Assembly (NCBI RefSeq): GCF_051055405.1
Contig: NZ_CP167068.1
Coordinates: 2,480,001 to 2,544,000 of the forward strand
Source of the DNA: Pseudolachnospira sp051055405
GTDB taxonomy: Bacteria > Bacillota > Clostridia > Lachnospirales > Lachnospiraceae
DNA length: 64,000 nt
Reading direction: 5' to 3'
The position numbers and the translations under genes are program-made. The notes beneath the pieces were generated by a model. That model made no database searches. It was not told where the DNA came from and worked only from the letters and a program-made list of their open reading frames with translations. Shown here piece by piece: positions 1-8,289 of the stretch. The first letter of the stretch is position 1. Each line of letters begins with the position of its first letter.

Positions 1-570
1 ATGAAGCTTATTCTGAACGAAAGCATAAAAACTCTTTGTAATTTCACTATTCTTATCATAATCATAGCTACATTGCTCAAATATATCCGTAATTTTCTGA
101 TAGGCTCTTCGCTCACTTGCCCTAATTTCCCGGATACGTTCTAATAATTCATCAAAATAATCTTTACCAAAGGGTTTTCCATTTTTCAACATATCATCAT
201 TTAACACAAAACCCTTAATAATATACTCTTTTAATGTTTTCGTTGCCCACTGCCGAAACCTGGTAGCCTTTTTTGAATTTACACGATACCCTACAGCAAT
301 AATTGCATCCAAATTAAAGCATTTTACTTTTCGTCCAACATTTCTTCCGCCTTCATTTTGAACTACCGAGAAAAACTCGGCAGTTGCCTCCGCATCCAAT
401 TCTTCTTCTTTATAAATATTTTTCAAATGCAATGAAATATTATCTGCTGTGCAATCAAATAATTCTGCCATTGCTCTTTGCGTCATCCAAAATGTCTCTT
501 CTTTAAAAATAACATTCACATAAACATTTGTATCCTCTAACTGATATAATATAATCTCATGCTCCTGCAT
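1..570 (-). CDS. RhuM family protein, 3' end cut by window
   Basis: The frame is open from an ATG at 570 to the window edge (190 codons), so the C-terminus lies outside. A purine-rich ribosome binding site (AGAGGTGGG) sits just upstream. The N-terminal part reads like RhuM proteins: FWMTQRAMAELFDCTADNIS (a KilA-N/HTH-like fold), then SVVQNEGGRNVGRKVKCFN and NLDAIIAVGYRVNSKKATRF. RhuM homologues were first noted in Salmonella pathogenicity island 3 and are common as solitary accessory genes; their biochemical role is not settled. The A+T-rich codon use differs from the neighbouring permease and fits horizontal acquisition. The family assignment is by motif memory and the function is not inferred. 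Confidence 0.75.
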   Translation of the reverse strand, partial: MQEHEIILYQLEDTNVYVNVIFKEETFWMTQRAMAELFDCTADNISLHLKNIYKEEELDAEATAEFFSVVQNEGGRNVGRKVKCFNLDAIIAVGYRVNSKKATRFRQWATKTLKEYIIKGFVLNDDMLKNGKPFGKDYFDELLERIREIRASERRAYQKITDIFEQCSYDYDKNSEITKSFYAFVQNKLH

Positions 571-701
571 AGATTCCCACCTCTTCAAATTATAGCATAT
601 TCTTCCATACATCCGCATTCCGATTATACCATACTCCCCACCAGAAGTATAGTCTTTTTAGAACGTTTGTTCCTGTCTGAAAATAAAGAAAAAATTATAC
701 G
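571..701. other. A+T-rich intergenic stretch between divergent units
   Basis: This stretch separates the minus-strand RhuM-like gene from the plus-strand promoter at 702. It holds the RhuM ribosome binding site. I see no further gene. Confidence 0.5.
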
Positions 702-730
702 TTGACAAAAAGTTTCTGAGGTATTATATT
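702..730 (+). promoter_or_regulatory. sigma-A type promoter, perfect -35
   Basis: TTGACA at 702-707 and TATATT at 725-730 are separated by 17 bp. Transcription should start near 737, at the beginning of the structured RNA candidate and about 260 bp before the permease ATG. Confidence 0.8.
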
Positions 731-736
731 AAAAAT

Positions 737-905
737 TGTGAGGACTGTCCTATGGATTTCCGAATAAAATAGAATGTTGCTCTTATATTTCCCCATCTTT
801 AGAATGGGTGTCTCGAATGGCTACCGCAAATAGCTGTGCTGCAAGTTTCCAAACCGGGGGTAAGGAATTTATCGTACAGTTTTAACGGTAGTTTTTCTGT
901 TTTAG
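737..905 (+). ncRNA. candidate structured RNA (6S-like), or permease leader
   Basis: The transcript from the strong promoter can fold as a long interrupted rod. The 5' ACTGT near 744 can pair with ACAGT near 877, and TTCC with GGAA just inside; an apical part contains CCCAT/ATGGG and GGCTA/TAGCT pairings. Paired termini, a large internal bubble and a strong sigma-A promoter are the architecture of Firmicutes 6S RNA. I could not run a covariance model. It may instead be a long 5' leader of the permease, because no strong terminator separates the two. It does not match the purine riboswitch core. Confidence 0.4.
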
Positions 906-996
906 ACGAGGAGCTGATTTCGGTTATTCTGAAGTCCCATACGATCCCCCGCGGCCCAACCGCCGAGATCTACCAAACAAGAAAGAGAGGAGCACT

Positions 997-2376
997 ATGA
1001 GTAACAAACTGGATCAACTGTTTCACTTGTCGGAACGACGCACCGATGTTAAAACGGAAGTGATCGCCGGCATCACCACTTTTATGACGATGGCCTATAT
1101 TTTGGCCGTCAACCCCAACATCCTAAGCGCCTCCGGCATGGATCAGGGAGCGATCTTTACCGCCACCTGTCTTGCTTCCATGATCGCTACGGTACTGATG
1201 GCTCTGTTATCGAACTATCCCTTCGCGCTTTCCGCGGGCATGGGGCTGAATGCTTATTTTGCCTTTACCGTGGTTGGCCAGATGGGCTACTCCTGGCAGA
1301 TGGCGTTGGCCGCTGTCTTTGTAGAAGGCCTCATCTTTGTCGTTCTTTCTTTGACCCATGTACGGGAAGCGATTTTCAACGCGATTCCGACTCCATTAAA
1401 GCATGCGGTGTCTGCTGGTATCGGCCTTTTCATCGCTTTTATTGGAATGCAGAACGCCAAACTTGTCGTCAACAACGATTCTACGCTGGTGTCGGTATTT
1501 TCCATGAAAGGCTCTCTGAGCGCAGGCACCTTCCATACGGAAGGAATCACCGTGATCCTGACTCTCATCGGCGTGCTGATCACCGCTTTTCTCATTGTTA
1601 AAAAAGTAAAAGGCAATATCCTGCTTGGTATCCTGATCACTTGGGTATTAGGTATTCTCTGCGAGCTGACCGGCCTTTATGTTCCGGATAATGCCGGCTT
1701 CTTCAGCCTGCTTCCGAATTTCTCCGCTGGCATTCATATCCCCAGCTTAGCGCCTACGTTTATGCAGATGGATTTCTCCAGCATCTTCCAACCGGAATTT
1801 TTGGTGGTCATTTTTGCCTTCCTGTTTGTGGACATGTTTGATACCCTGGGAACTTTAATCGGCGTTTCTTCCAAAGCGAATATGCTGGATGAGAACGAAA
1901 AGCTTCCGAAGATCCGTGGTGCCCTGCTGGCCGACGCTGTTGGAACCTCCGCAGGCGCCGTTCTTGGTACCTCCACGATTACCACCTTTGTGGAAAGCGC
2001 TGCCGGCGTAGCCGAAGGCGGACGTACCGGTCTGACCGGCATAGTAACTGCCATCCTGTTCGGCCTGGCTCTGTTCCTTTCCCCGATCTTCCTGGCCATT
2101 CCGTCCTTTGCCACCGCGCCGGCTCTGATCGTCGTTGGCTTCCTGATGGCTGGTTCTATTTTGAAAGTAAACTTTGAAAACCCGGCACAGGCGATTCCGG
2201 CTTTCATCTGCATGATCTGCATGCCGTTCATGTATTCGATCTCCGAAGGTATCGCCATGGGCGTTATCTCCTATGTTGTGATCAACCTGTTCTCCGGAGA
2301 AAAGAACCGCAAGACCATCAGCCCTCTGATGTATGTCCTGGCTGTTTTGTTTATCGCAAAGTATTTCATCATTTAG
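997..2376 (+). CDS. NCS2/AzgA-type purine permease (PbuG/PbuO-like)
   Basis: This 459-residue polytopic membrane protein is probably a proton-coupled importer of guanine, hypoxanthine or adenine. The N-terminus has RTDVKTEVIAGITTFMTMAY, the hallmark of the AzgA branch of nucleobase permeases, followed by NPNILSASGMD and a glycine-rich SAGMGLNAYFAF segment. The central VDMFDTLGTLIGVS and TSTITTFVESAAGVAEGGRTG motifs carry the polar substrate-site residues of the family. Length is normal and the ATG is preceded by GAGAGGAG. It is a single-gene unit behind the 702 promoter and ends at a strong hairpin. Purine specificity cannot be told from sequence. Confidence 0.9.
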   Translation: MSNKLDQLFHLSERRTDVKTEVIAGITTFMTMAYILAVNPNILSASGMDQGAIFTATCLASMIATVLMALLSNYPFALSAGMGLNAYFAFTVVGQMGYSWQMALAAVFVEGLIFVVLSLTHVREAIFNAIPTPLKHAVSAGIGLFIAFIGMQNAKLVVNNDSTLVSVFSMKGSLSAGTFHTEGITVILTLIGVLITAFLIVKKVKGNILLGILITWVLGILCELTGLYVPDNAGFFSLLPNFSAGIHIPSLAPTFMQMDFSSIFQPEFLVVIFAFLFVDMFDTLGTLIGVSSKANMLDENEKLPKIRGALLADAVGTSAGAVLGTSTITTFVESAAGVAEGGRTGLTGIVTAILFGLALFLSPIFLAIPSFATAPALIVVGFLMAGSILKVNFENPAQAIPAFICMICMPFMYSISEGIAMGVISYVVINLFSGEKNRKTISPLMYVLAVLFIAKYFII

Positions 2377-2417
2377 TGGAACCACTTTGTTCCAAACAAT
2401 ACGATACGATTTACGAT

Positions 2418-2447
2418 AGGAAATCCTTCTGGAATTTCCTATGAAAT
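2418..2447. repeat. partial copy of the ATTTCATAGGAAAT palindrome
   Basis: The right arm GGAATTTCCTATGAAAT is complete and matches the palindromes at 49083-49137 and 52109-52157. The left arm keeps only AGGAAAT. It lies between the permease stop and its terminator. Confidence 0.65.
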
Positions 2448-2455
2448 AAAAATAA

Positions 2456-2500
2456 GAAGGAGCTCCCCCAAGTCATCATCCGACTTGGAGGAGCTCCTTC
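2456..2500. terminator. long hairpin between convergent genes
   Basis: The arms GAAGGAGCTCC plus CCAAGTC on each side pair over 19 positions with one mismatch and a 7-nt loop. It lies between the plus-strand permease and the minus-strand dihydroxyacetone kinase and can serve both, although no long T-run follows. Confidence 0.75.
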
Positions 2501-2597
2501 CTAATTATAAAAATTACACCTTTTCCCTTCTTACGCCCATATGCCTTTGTCAACGAAAGACGCTGTTGCCCATGGAAGGGATGACAAACCATATTTC

Positions 2598-4361
2598 CTA
2601 TTGGTTGGAAAGTCTACCGGCCAACTCACGGAAAATCACGCCTAAAGCGTAGGCTCCAGCATCCGGGTATCCGATGCTTCTCTCGCCGACGGTTCCGGCT
2701 CTTCCCATTCTGGCCACAATTTCTTTCGTTTTGTCCGCGCCCTCTGCAGCGGCTTCGCCTGCCTTCTCAAAAATAGTCAGCAAATCCGTTCCCGCTTTCG
2801 CCTCTTTTGTCCAAACATCCGCGCAAGGAATCAGCGCGTCCATCAAGGTTTTATCGCCGACTACCGCGCCTCTGCCAAAGGAACGCTGTCCGGTCTGCTG
2901 AACGCCCTTTACCGCCGCCTGGAGCATCTCGGCAAATTCCACAGCAGTCAGCTCCGTCTTTCCTTCCGTCGCCTTTCCGGCTGCACGGAACGCGGAACCC
3001 CAAATGGGTCCGGACGCGCCGCCGCAGTGCTCCATGATCACCATCGAGCAAGCCTGGAGGAACATTCCGATATCCTCCGCCTGTTTACGGAGAATCCCTT
3101 TCCATTCCCTCTTTAATTGCCGGAAACCCTTGGCCACGCTCATGCCAAAGTCGCCGTCGCCGGCATGGGAATCCAACTCGCAGAACGGTACCTCATTTTT
3201 AATGATACACTCGCTCATACCATCTACCAGGTAGATCATATTGGAAAGGGTCATCCGTTCTTCGCTGATCTTTCCGTAAGAAGAATCGGTCTCCATCTCA
3301 AAGGAAGGTTCTTCCTCTTCCTGCTCTTCCGAACTGCCGTCAACCTCACAGATATCTACCGGGCTCGATACATGAAACGCCGGTGTCCGAGCGGGACAGT
3401 CCAGCAGTTCCTTCAACTCGTCGTCCAATTTCATCAACGAAATCGAAGCTCCCGCCATGTCCAGGCTCGTCATATAATTTCCGGTAAAAGAACGGGTCAA
3501 TACGATGCCATGCTCCCGCAATACCTTGGAAGCCGCATAGCCCAGCAAATACAACTCCTGCAGCGGCGTTCCGCCAAATCCGTTGATGAGCAGCGCAACC
3601 TCTTGATTCGAACCATCCTCGATCTGAAGATCTTTCTGCAGGGCTTCCACCATACGCTTTGCCAACACATCCGCGGAAGCAATTTTTTCTTTCCGGATGC
3701 CAGGCTCGCCATGAATTCCCACGCCATATTCGATCTCGTCCGCTCCCAGTTCAAAGGTAGGCGTTCCTTTCGCCGGTACGGTGCAGGAAGTAAGGGCAAA
3801 GCCAATGCTGCGCACATGATCCGCCGCCTTTTGGCCAATCGCCTTTACCTGATCCAGAGACCATCCTTTTTCCGCTGCCGCTCCTACGATCTTATGGACC
3901 AGTACGGTTCCGGCAACGCCTCTTCTGCCTACGGTATATAAGCTGTCTTCTACCGCAATGTCGTCTTCCACTTTGATATATTCCACCTGGATGCCATCTT
4001 CGGAAGCCAAATAAGCGGCATTCTTAAAGTTCATCATATCGCCGCTGTAATTTTTGATAATCAGCAGCGTTCCTTTGGAACTTTGCGTACTTTTTAACGC
4101 CTGGTAGACTTGAATCTGAGACGGAGAGGCAAACACATCACCGCAGACGGCCGCATCCAGCATCCCCTGTCCGATAAAGCCAGCATGGGCCGGTTCATGT
4201 CCGCTTCCGCCTCCGCTGATCAGACACACCTTATCCGGATTCAATTCTCTCTTTTTTACGACTTTGTACTTTTCTATAAATTCCAATTCCGGATGTGACT
4301 GCACCAAACCTTTACATGCTTCTACCACCACATTTTCCGGTTTGTTGATGATTTTTTTCAT
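2598..4361 (-). CDS. fused dihydroxyacetone kinase (DhaK-DhaL)
   Basis: This 587-residue protein phosphorylates dihydroxyacetone to dihydroxyacetone phosphate, the second step of oxidative glycerol fermentation. Residues 1 to about 330 are a DhaK domain with ISGGGSGHEPAHAGFIG and YGVGIHGEPGIRKE, the latter holding the histidine that covalently binds the substrate. Residues from about 370 are a DhaL domain with DSHAGDGDFGMSVAKGF (acidic Mg-nucleotide ligands) and HCGGASGPIWGSAF. The fused layout is typical of ATP-dependent DhaKL kinases rather than PTS-dependent ones, which use separate subunits. The ATG directly follows the gldA TAA, so the genes are co-transcribed. An acidic linker (EEQEEEEPSFE) joins the domains. 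Confidence 0.93.
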   Translation of the reverse strand: MKKIINKPENVVVEACKGLVQSHPELEFIEKYKVVKKRELNPDKVCLISGGGSGHEPAHAGFIGQGMLDAAVCGDVFASPSQIQVYQALKSTQSSKGTLLIIKNYSGDMMNFKNAAYLASEDGIQVEYIKVEDDIAVEDSLYTVGRRGVAGTVLVHKIVGAAAEKGWSLDQVKAIGQKAADHVRSIGFALTSCTVPAKGTPTFELGADEIEYGVGIHGEPGIRKEKIASADVLAKRMVEALQKDLQIEDGSNQEVALLINGFGGTPLQELYLLGYAASKVLREHGIVLTRSFTGNYMTSLDMAGASISLMKLDDELKELLDCPARTPAFHVSSPVDICEVDGSSEEQEEEEPSFEMETDSSYGKISEERMTLSNMIYLVDGMSECIIKNEVPFCELDSHAGDGDFGMSVAKGFRQLKREWKGILRKQAEDIGMFLQACSMVIMEHCGGASGPIWGSAFRAAGKATEGKTELTAVEFAEMLQAAVKGVQQTGQRSFGRGAVVGDKTLMDALIPCADVWTKEAKAGTDLLTIFEKAGEAAAEGADKTKEIVARMGRAGTVGERSIGYPDAGAYALGVIFRELAGRLSNQ

Positions 4362-5494
4362 TTATGCCTTTGCTCCTTTGTACTGTTTTCCCAGACTGTC
4401 CGCTGCCTTAATGGCCGCGGCGACAGCTTCCGGCGTAATCGGGAACGGCATCGCATAAACTGATTCTTCCGGAATACAGGTTTTCTCTGCAACCGCCATC
4501 AATTCTTCTTCTGTAATGGAGTCCACACCGATGTCTTCCAGGCAGACCGGAAGGCCAATCGAAAGACAGAAATCCAGAACCTCTTTGATCTCTTCCATTG
4601 GAGCGTTCTCCAATACCAGCTGCGCTAAGGTTCCAAAAGCTACCTTTTCACCGTGGAAATATTTATGGGTTCCTTCCAGCAAAGTCAGGCCGTCATGAAT
4701 GGCGTGAGCCGCCGCCAGGCCGCCGCTTTCAAAGCCAAGGCCGGAAAGAAGAATATTGGTCTCAATAATGTTCTCTAAGGCGCCTGTTACCAGGTTGTTT
4801 TCACAAGCAATCTTTGCCTTCGCACCATCTTTAACAACGTCTCATAACACAGTCTCGCCAATGCCTGGGACGCCATCGTGCTCTTTGCCGGTCCGCAAAC
4901 GCCCTCTCTCACGCCGCAAGGTAAGCCTGCATTTACATTGGAGAAGGAAGCAGCCGTTGCTCTGGCTTCAAAATAGGTGGAAAGCGCGTCGCCCATACCG
5001 GATACCAAAAACCGGGTGGGAGCCTTTGCAATAACTGCCGTATCAATCAAGATTACGCTTGGGCTTTGTTTAAAATAAACGTAATCGTCAAAAGCGCCGT
5101 CTTCCGTATACATCACTGCGGAATGGCTGGTCGGCGCATCCGTGGCAGCAATGGTCGGCACAATAATCAGAGCGTCCCCTTTTGCAACGCATTTTGCCGT
5201 ATCAATGGCTTTTCCGCCGCCCAAGCCGATCACACAATCACAAGCATTTTTCTGGGCGATCTCCTGCATACGCGCAATTTCGACTCTGGAGCACTCTCCG
5301 CGAAAACCAGTGCTTACAAAGGTAACGCCAAATGTTTTCTGCGTCTCCTCCAACACCGCTTTCACACGGGCTTCATCCTCCGGATGCGCAATTAAGAGCG
5401 CGGATTTGCCAAAAGTTTTGACAAAATATCCGAGATTTTTCAGTTCGTTTTCTCCCTGGACATATTTCGTTGGACAAATAAAGGCTTTTCTCAT
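4362..5494 (-). pseudogene. gldA: glycerol dehydrogenase, single frameshift
   Basis: The gene encodes an iron-type NAD-dependent glycerol dehydrogenase that makes dihydroxyacetone. The N-terminal frame (MRKAFICPTKYVQGENELKN, NAD motif IGLGGGKAIDTAK, metal-site region DAPTSHSAVMY and GMGDALSTYFEA) runs from 5494 and goes out of frame near 4830, stopping at 4787. The C-terminal frame resumes there (DGAKAKIACENN, FESGGLAAAHAIHDGL, GTHKYFHGEKVAFG) and reads to 4362. Joined, the two parts give a full-length protein of about 377 residues with no gap, so one base is missing at TTAAAGATGG. All motifs are conserved on both sides, which points to a very recent mutation or a sequencing error. Start: ATG after GGAGGAGG. 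Confidence 0.88.
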
Positions 5495-5526
5495 GTTTGG
5501 GCCTCCTCCTTATTTTTAATAATATC

Positions 5527-5532
5527 ATTATA
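5527..5532 (-). promoter_or_regulatory. -10 element of the gldA-dha operon
   Basis: The minus strand reads TATAAT here, 33 bp from the gldA start. No good -35 is present at the proper distance, as expected for a promoter dependent on an AraC-type activator. Confidence 0.45.
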
Positions 5533-5567
5533 GGAAAAAGCTTTAAATGCAACAATGGACGATACAC

Positions 5568-5602
5568 GCACAATAATGCAATTATCAATTGCACTATTGT
5601 GC
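5568..5602. promoter_or_regulatory. 16-bp-arm palindrome, operator candidate
   Basis: Arms GCACAATAATGCAATT and AATTGCACTATTGTGC surround a 3-bp spacer with one mismatch. It overlaps the -35 (TTGCAC, 5589-5594) of the regulator promoter and lies just upstream of the gldA -10, so it is well placed to control both directions. Confidence 0.6.
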
Positions 5603-5618
5603 TCTTTTATGCTATAAT
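5589..5618 (+). promoter_or_regulatory. promoter of the PocR-type regulator
   Basis: TTGCAC at 5589-5594, an 18-bp spacer and TATAAT at 5613-5618. The -35 is inside the palindrome, which suggests autoregulation. Confidence 0.65.
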
Positions 5619-5686
5619 GGTAAAATAATTGTGTCCACTCTAGGTCCGATTTATCCTGCTTTTCCTAGACAAAGGAGGTTTTCGAT

Positions 5687-6697
5687 ATGCTCGCTGAATT
5701 TTTTAATCTTCATCGAATTCTTCGCTTAGAAAACTGGCAGCAGCTGCAAGACGCCATTGCCAAAGCAACAAAAATGGCCATCATAACCGTCGATTACAAG
5801 GGGATACCGATTACAGAGCATAGCTGCCGTCAACGGTTTTGCGAGAAGCTGCGGAACGACCCCGCTCTTTTTCCCTACTGCCACAAATGCGATGCAAGGG
5901 GCGGCTTAGAAGCAGTCCGCCAGGATGCGCCTTATATCTACCATTGCCATTACAATATCGTAGATGTGGCCATTCCGATTTCCATCCATGAAAAATACTT
6001 GGGAGCAGTTATGATCGGTCAAGTTCAGCTTCCTCCGGGCGACTCCACCCGCTTGGAAAAAATTCTGACCGTAAAGAATGAGTATCACGCAAAGAAATGG
6101 AAAGAGTTAGAAAAGGATTACCAGGCCATTCCGATTTTACCTTACCGAGACATCGAGGCAATTTCTCAAATGGTCTACTATCTTTTAAAATATATCGTAG
6201 AAGATGCGATCAGCAAAAATCTCATTTTAGAGACCTATCAAAACGCGTTCCCCAAAGATACCTCTTTTGCTCCCGATCTTTATTCCGCAAAAGAATTGGA
6301 GGACACGAAAAAGGCTTTGGCGAATACGCTCCTAAACAATCGTATCCAAGCTATTGCCCAGGACGTCATTCCCTGCCATAATCCTGTATTAAAGCCTCTT
6401 TTTGAATACATTAATAACCATAAAAGCGAAAAACTTCCTCTCAGCCAGGCGGCGTCGATCTGTAATGTCAGCCCTAGCCATTTCAGCCGCATTTTTACCA
6501 AAGAGACCGGAGAACACTATAGTATTTATATGTCCAAATTAAAAATCAATTGGAGTAAATATCTGCTTCTTGAGACCGATATGCCCATTATGCAGATCGC
6601 AGAGGAACTCGGTTTTAATGAACCCGGATATTTTATCAAGACGTTCAAAAAATTTGAGGGCGTGTCGCCTTCCGTCTTTCGGAAACACTGCATTTGA
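5687..6697 (+). CDS. AraC-family regulator with PocR sensory domain
   Basis: This 336-residue regulator has an N-terminal PocR domain (about 1-165; NWQQLQDAIAKATKMAIITV and EHSCRQRFCEKLR, then CHKCDARGGLEAV and YHCHYNIVDVAIPI), a degenerate PAS-like fold rich in Cys/His. The C-terminus is an AraC DNA-binding domain (about 235-336; NVSPSHFSRIFTKETGEHYS and IAEELGFNEPGYFIKTFKKF). PocR of Salmonella controls 1,3-propanediol and B12 genes, and domain homologues are thought to sense small diols or polyols. Placement opposite gldA-dhaKL makes it the likely activator of glycerol use. Start: ATG after AAAGGAGG. Confidence 0.9.
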   Translation: MLAEFFNLHRILRLENWQQLQDAIAKATKMAIITVDYKGIPITEHSCRQRFCEKLRNDPALFPYCHKCDARGGLEAVRQDAPYIYHCHYNIVDVAIPISIHEKYLGAVMIGQVQLPPGDSTRLEKILTVKNEYHAKKWKELEKDYQAIPILPYRDIEAISQMVYYLLKYIVEDAISKNLILETYQNAFPKDTSFAPDLYSAKELEDTKKALANTLLNNRIQAIAQDVIPCHNPVLKPLFEYINNHKSEKLPLSQAASICNVSPSHFSRIFTKETGEHYSIYMSKLKINWSKYLLLETDMPIMQIAEELGFNEPGYFIKTFKKFEGVSPSVFRKHCI

Positions 6698-6726
6698 AAG
6701 ATGCACACCAAAAATAAGAACATCAT

Positions 6727-7284
6727 TCAATAAAAGATACACCCGCAGGCCCCGGCCAGCAGGATCAACGCAATCGGCGGGAACTCCTTTTTTCTCATGG
6801 CTTTATAGAAAATGACTGCCAATAACAGCAGCACAAAAATCCCACAGGCCGACCAATCCACAGAAAAAATCGGATTTGTCATGATACAAATATGGATTGC
6901 CATGTATACGCCTGTGGCGAGAATGACGCCCATCAAACAGGGTTTGATCCCTTTTAACGCGGCCTGCACTCCTTTTTGTTTCAACATATTTTGAAATATG
7001 ACTGTAACAATCAGCAAAATGACGAAAGAGGGAAATACGACGCCAAGGGTAGCCAGAATCGCCCCCATCATTCCCGCCTGCTGACTCCCAATATAAGTCG
7101 CCATATTTACCATGATCGGACCAGGGGTAGACTCGCTGAGGGCAACCAGGTTTGCAAACATTTCAGGACTCATCCAGCCATTTCCAATCACAACATCCTG
7201 AATCAGCGGGATGGCGCCGTACGCGCCTCCAAAGGAGAACAATCCAATCTTCAAAAAAGCAAACACTAATCGAATATATATCAT
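6727..7284 (-). CDS. short-chain chromate transporter (ChrA), subunit 2
   Basis: This 185-residue membrane protein is a single CHR domain. FLKIGLFSFGGAYGAIPLIQ and the conserved ALSESTPGPIMVNMATYIG are CHR family signatures. Short CHR proteins work as pairs encoded by adjacent genes and are annotated as chromate exporters; the physiological anion in gut anaerobes is uncertain. The start overlaps the stop of the upstream partner by 4 bp, so translation is coupled. It ends 29 bp from the convergent PocR-type regulator. Confidence 0.88.
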   Translation of the reverse strand: MIYIRLVFAFLKIGLFSFGGAYGAIPLIQDVVIGNGWMSPEMFANLVALSESTPGPIMVNMATYIGSQQAGMMGAILATLGVVFPSFVILLIVTVIFQNMLKQKGVQAALKGIKPCLMGVILATGVYMAIHICIMTNPIFSVDWSACGIFVLLLLAVIFYKAMRKKEFPPIALILLAGACGCIFY

Positions 7285-7868
7285 AGGTTCTCCCTCCCTT
7301 TCTTTTCACCTTTCGTCCCTCGAAAAAGGAAAAAGCCAACCAGACCGCTTCCCAAAATAAAGAAGATTGTGGAGATCTGAACGCCGATTAGGTTCATTAT
7401 AAGGGTAATGGCAAAAAAGAAAAGCACGATGAAGGTCTGCATGTTCCTGTGCGGGGATTTTTTTCTCATTTTCTTGATCATTTTTATCGCCGCTTGTATG
7501 ATCAAAAGAGCGACTGCGATTCGTATCCCTCGAAATGCCTTGGAAATCATTTCAACCGCCAATATGTCTTCAAAAAATCGAGAAATCAAAAAAAGAAGGA
7601 GAAAAGATGGAAGTACGATGCCCACTGTCGCCGCAATCGCCCCGGCCATGCCAGCCACTTTATAACCCGTATACGTGGCGCAGTTGATAGCGATGGGCCC
7701 TGGCGTGGACTCCGCAATTACCGTAACATCCATCAACTCATCGGAAGTAATCCACCCCTTTTTCTCCACACATTCATGATCCAACAGAGAGATCATCGCG
7801 TATCCGCCTCCAAAAGTAAATGCGCCGATCCTGCCAAAAGTTAAAAACAAATCTGCTATCGGTTTCAT
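7281..7868 (-). CDS. short-chain chromate transporter (ChrA), subunit 1
   Basis: This is the partner CHR domain, about 195 residues, with GRIGAFTFGGGYAMISLLDHE and AESTPGPIAINCATYTG. The two halves together resemble the duplicated long-chain ChrA. I chose the ATG at 7868 because GGAAAGGGA lies just ahead; a GTG at 7889 in the same frame overlaps that site. Polybasic loops (IKKMRKKSPHR) follow a transmembrane segment and give a cytoplasmic side. Nothing nearby points to chromate, so the substrate is open. Confidence 0.88.
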   Translation of the reverse strand: MKPIADLFLTFGRIGAFTFGGGYAMISLLDHECVEKKGWITSDELMDVTVIAESTPGPIAINCATYTGYKVAGMAGAIAATVGIVLPSFLLLFLISRFFEDILAVEMISKAFRGIRIAVALLIIQAAIKMIKKMRKKSPHRNMQTFIVLFFFAITLIMNLIGVQISTIFFILGSGLVGFFLFRGTKGEKKGRENL

Positions 7869-8081
7869 TTGCCATCCGTCCCTTTCCACTTACGCCGACC
7901 CTTTCCGGCTTACTCGTATTATATCGCTTTTTCTATTCCAGTCAATAGAAAGCAAACCCGAACTGCTGATTCTCCGATTTTTATCTTTGCAGGATTCCGA
8001 TATCAAAAGACAGCAGGTCAAGCCTTCCGGCTGTTCCTGCTGTCTCTTTTTGAAACTTTTATAAATCACGTTCCGTTTTTT

Positions 8082-8270
8082 CTATTTCTTTCTCGTTCGT
8101 TCCTGGCTGTGACAAATCCCGGAGGACGCGCAATGCTCGCAGCCGCAGCCGCAACTGGATTTTCCACTTTTTCGGTTCCGTATCATACTCCGAATGACCA
8201 GGGCGAGAATCACGAGCAGAAAAATACTAACCCCAACCGTCCCCAGATTCTCCATCAGAATATCCCACAT
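8082..8270 (-). CDS. FeoB-associated Cys-rich membrane protein
   Basis: This 62-residue peptide has one N-terminal transmembrane helix (GTVGVSIFLLVILALVIRSM) and a cysteine-rich basic tail (SSCGCGCEHCASSGICHS). It belongs to the small family found directly after feoB in many Firmicutes. Its role is not established; an iron-handling or docking function for FeoB is inferred from its constant position. It starts 19 bp after the feoB stop, in the same transcript. Confidence 0.88.
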   Translation of the reverse strand: MWDILMENLGTVGVSIFLLVILALVIRSMIRNRKSGKSSCGCGCEHCASSGICHSQERTRKK

Positions 8271-8289
8271 CCGCGTTTCCTCCTATTTT

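Noticed and set aside
1..570. RhuM-like gene as part of a defence island or prophage
   Set aside because: No nuclease, methylase, integrase or phage gene is visible in the window, so the context is not supported.
737..905. Purine riboswitch before the permease
   Set aside because: The three-way-junction core with its conserved pyrimidine-rich and loop sequences (GTTTCTACC, CCGTAAAT) is not present; only short resemblances exist.
3117..3941. Open frame opposite dhaK-dhaL (274 codons)
   Set aside because: It is antisense to conserved kinase motifs and has no start signal.
4820..4840. Programmed ribosomal frameshift in gldA
   Set aside because: The site (TTAAAGATGG) lacks an X-XXY-YYZ slippery heptamer and glycerol dehydrogenases are not known to use frameshifting, so a mutation or sequencing error is simpler.
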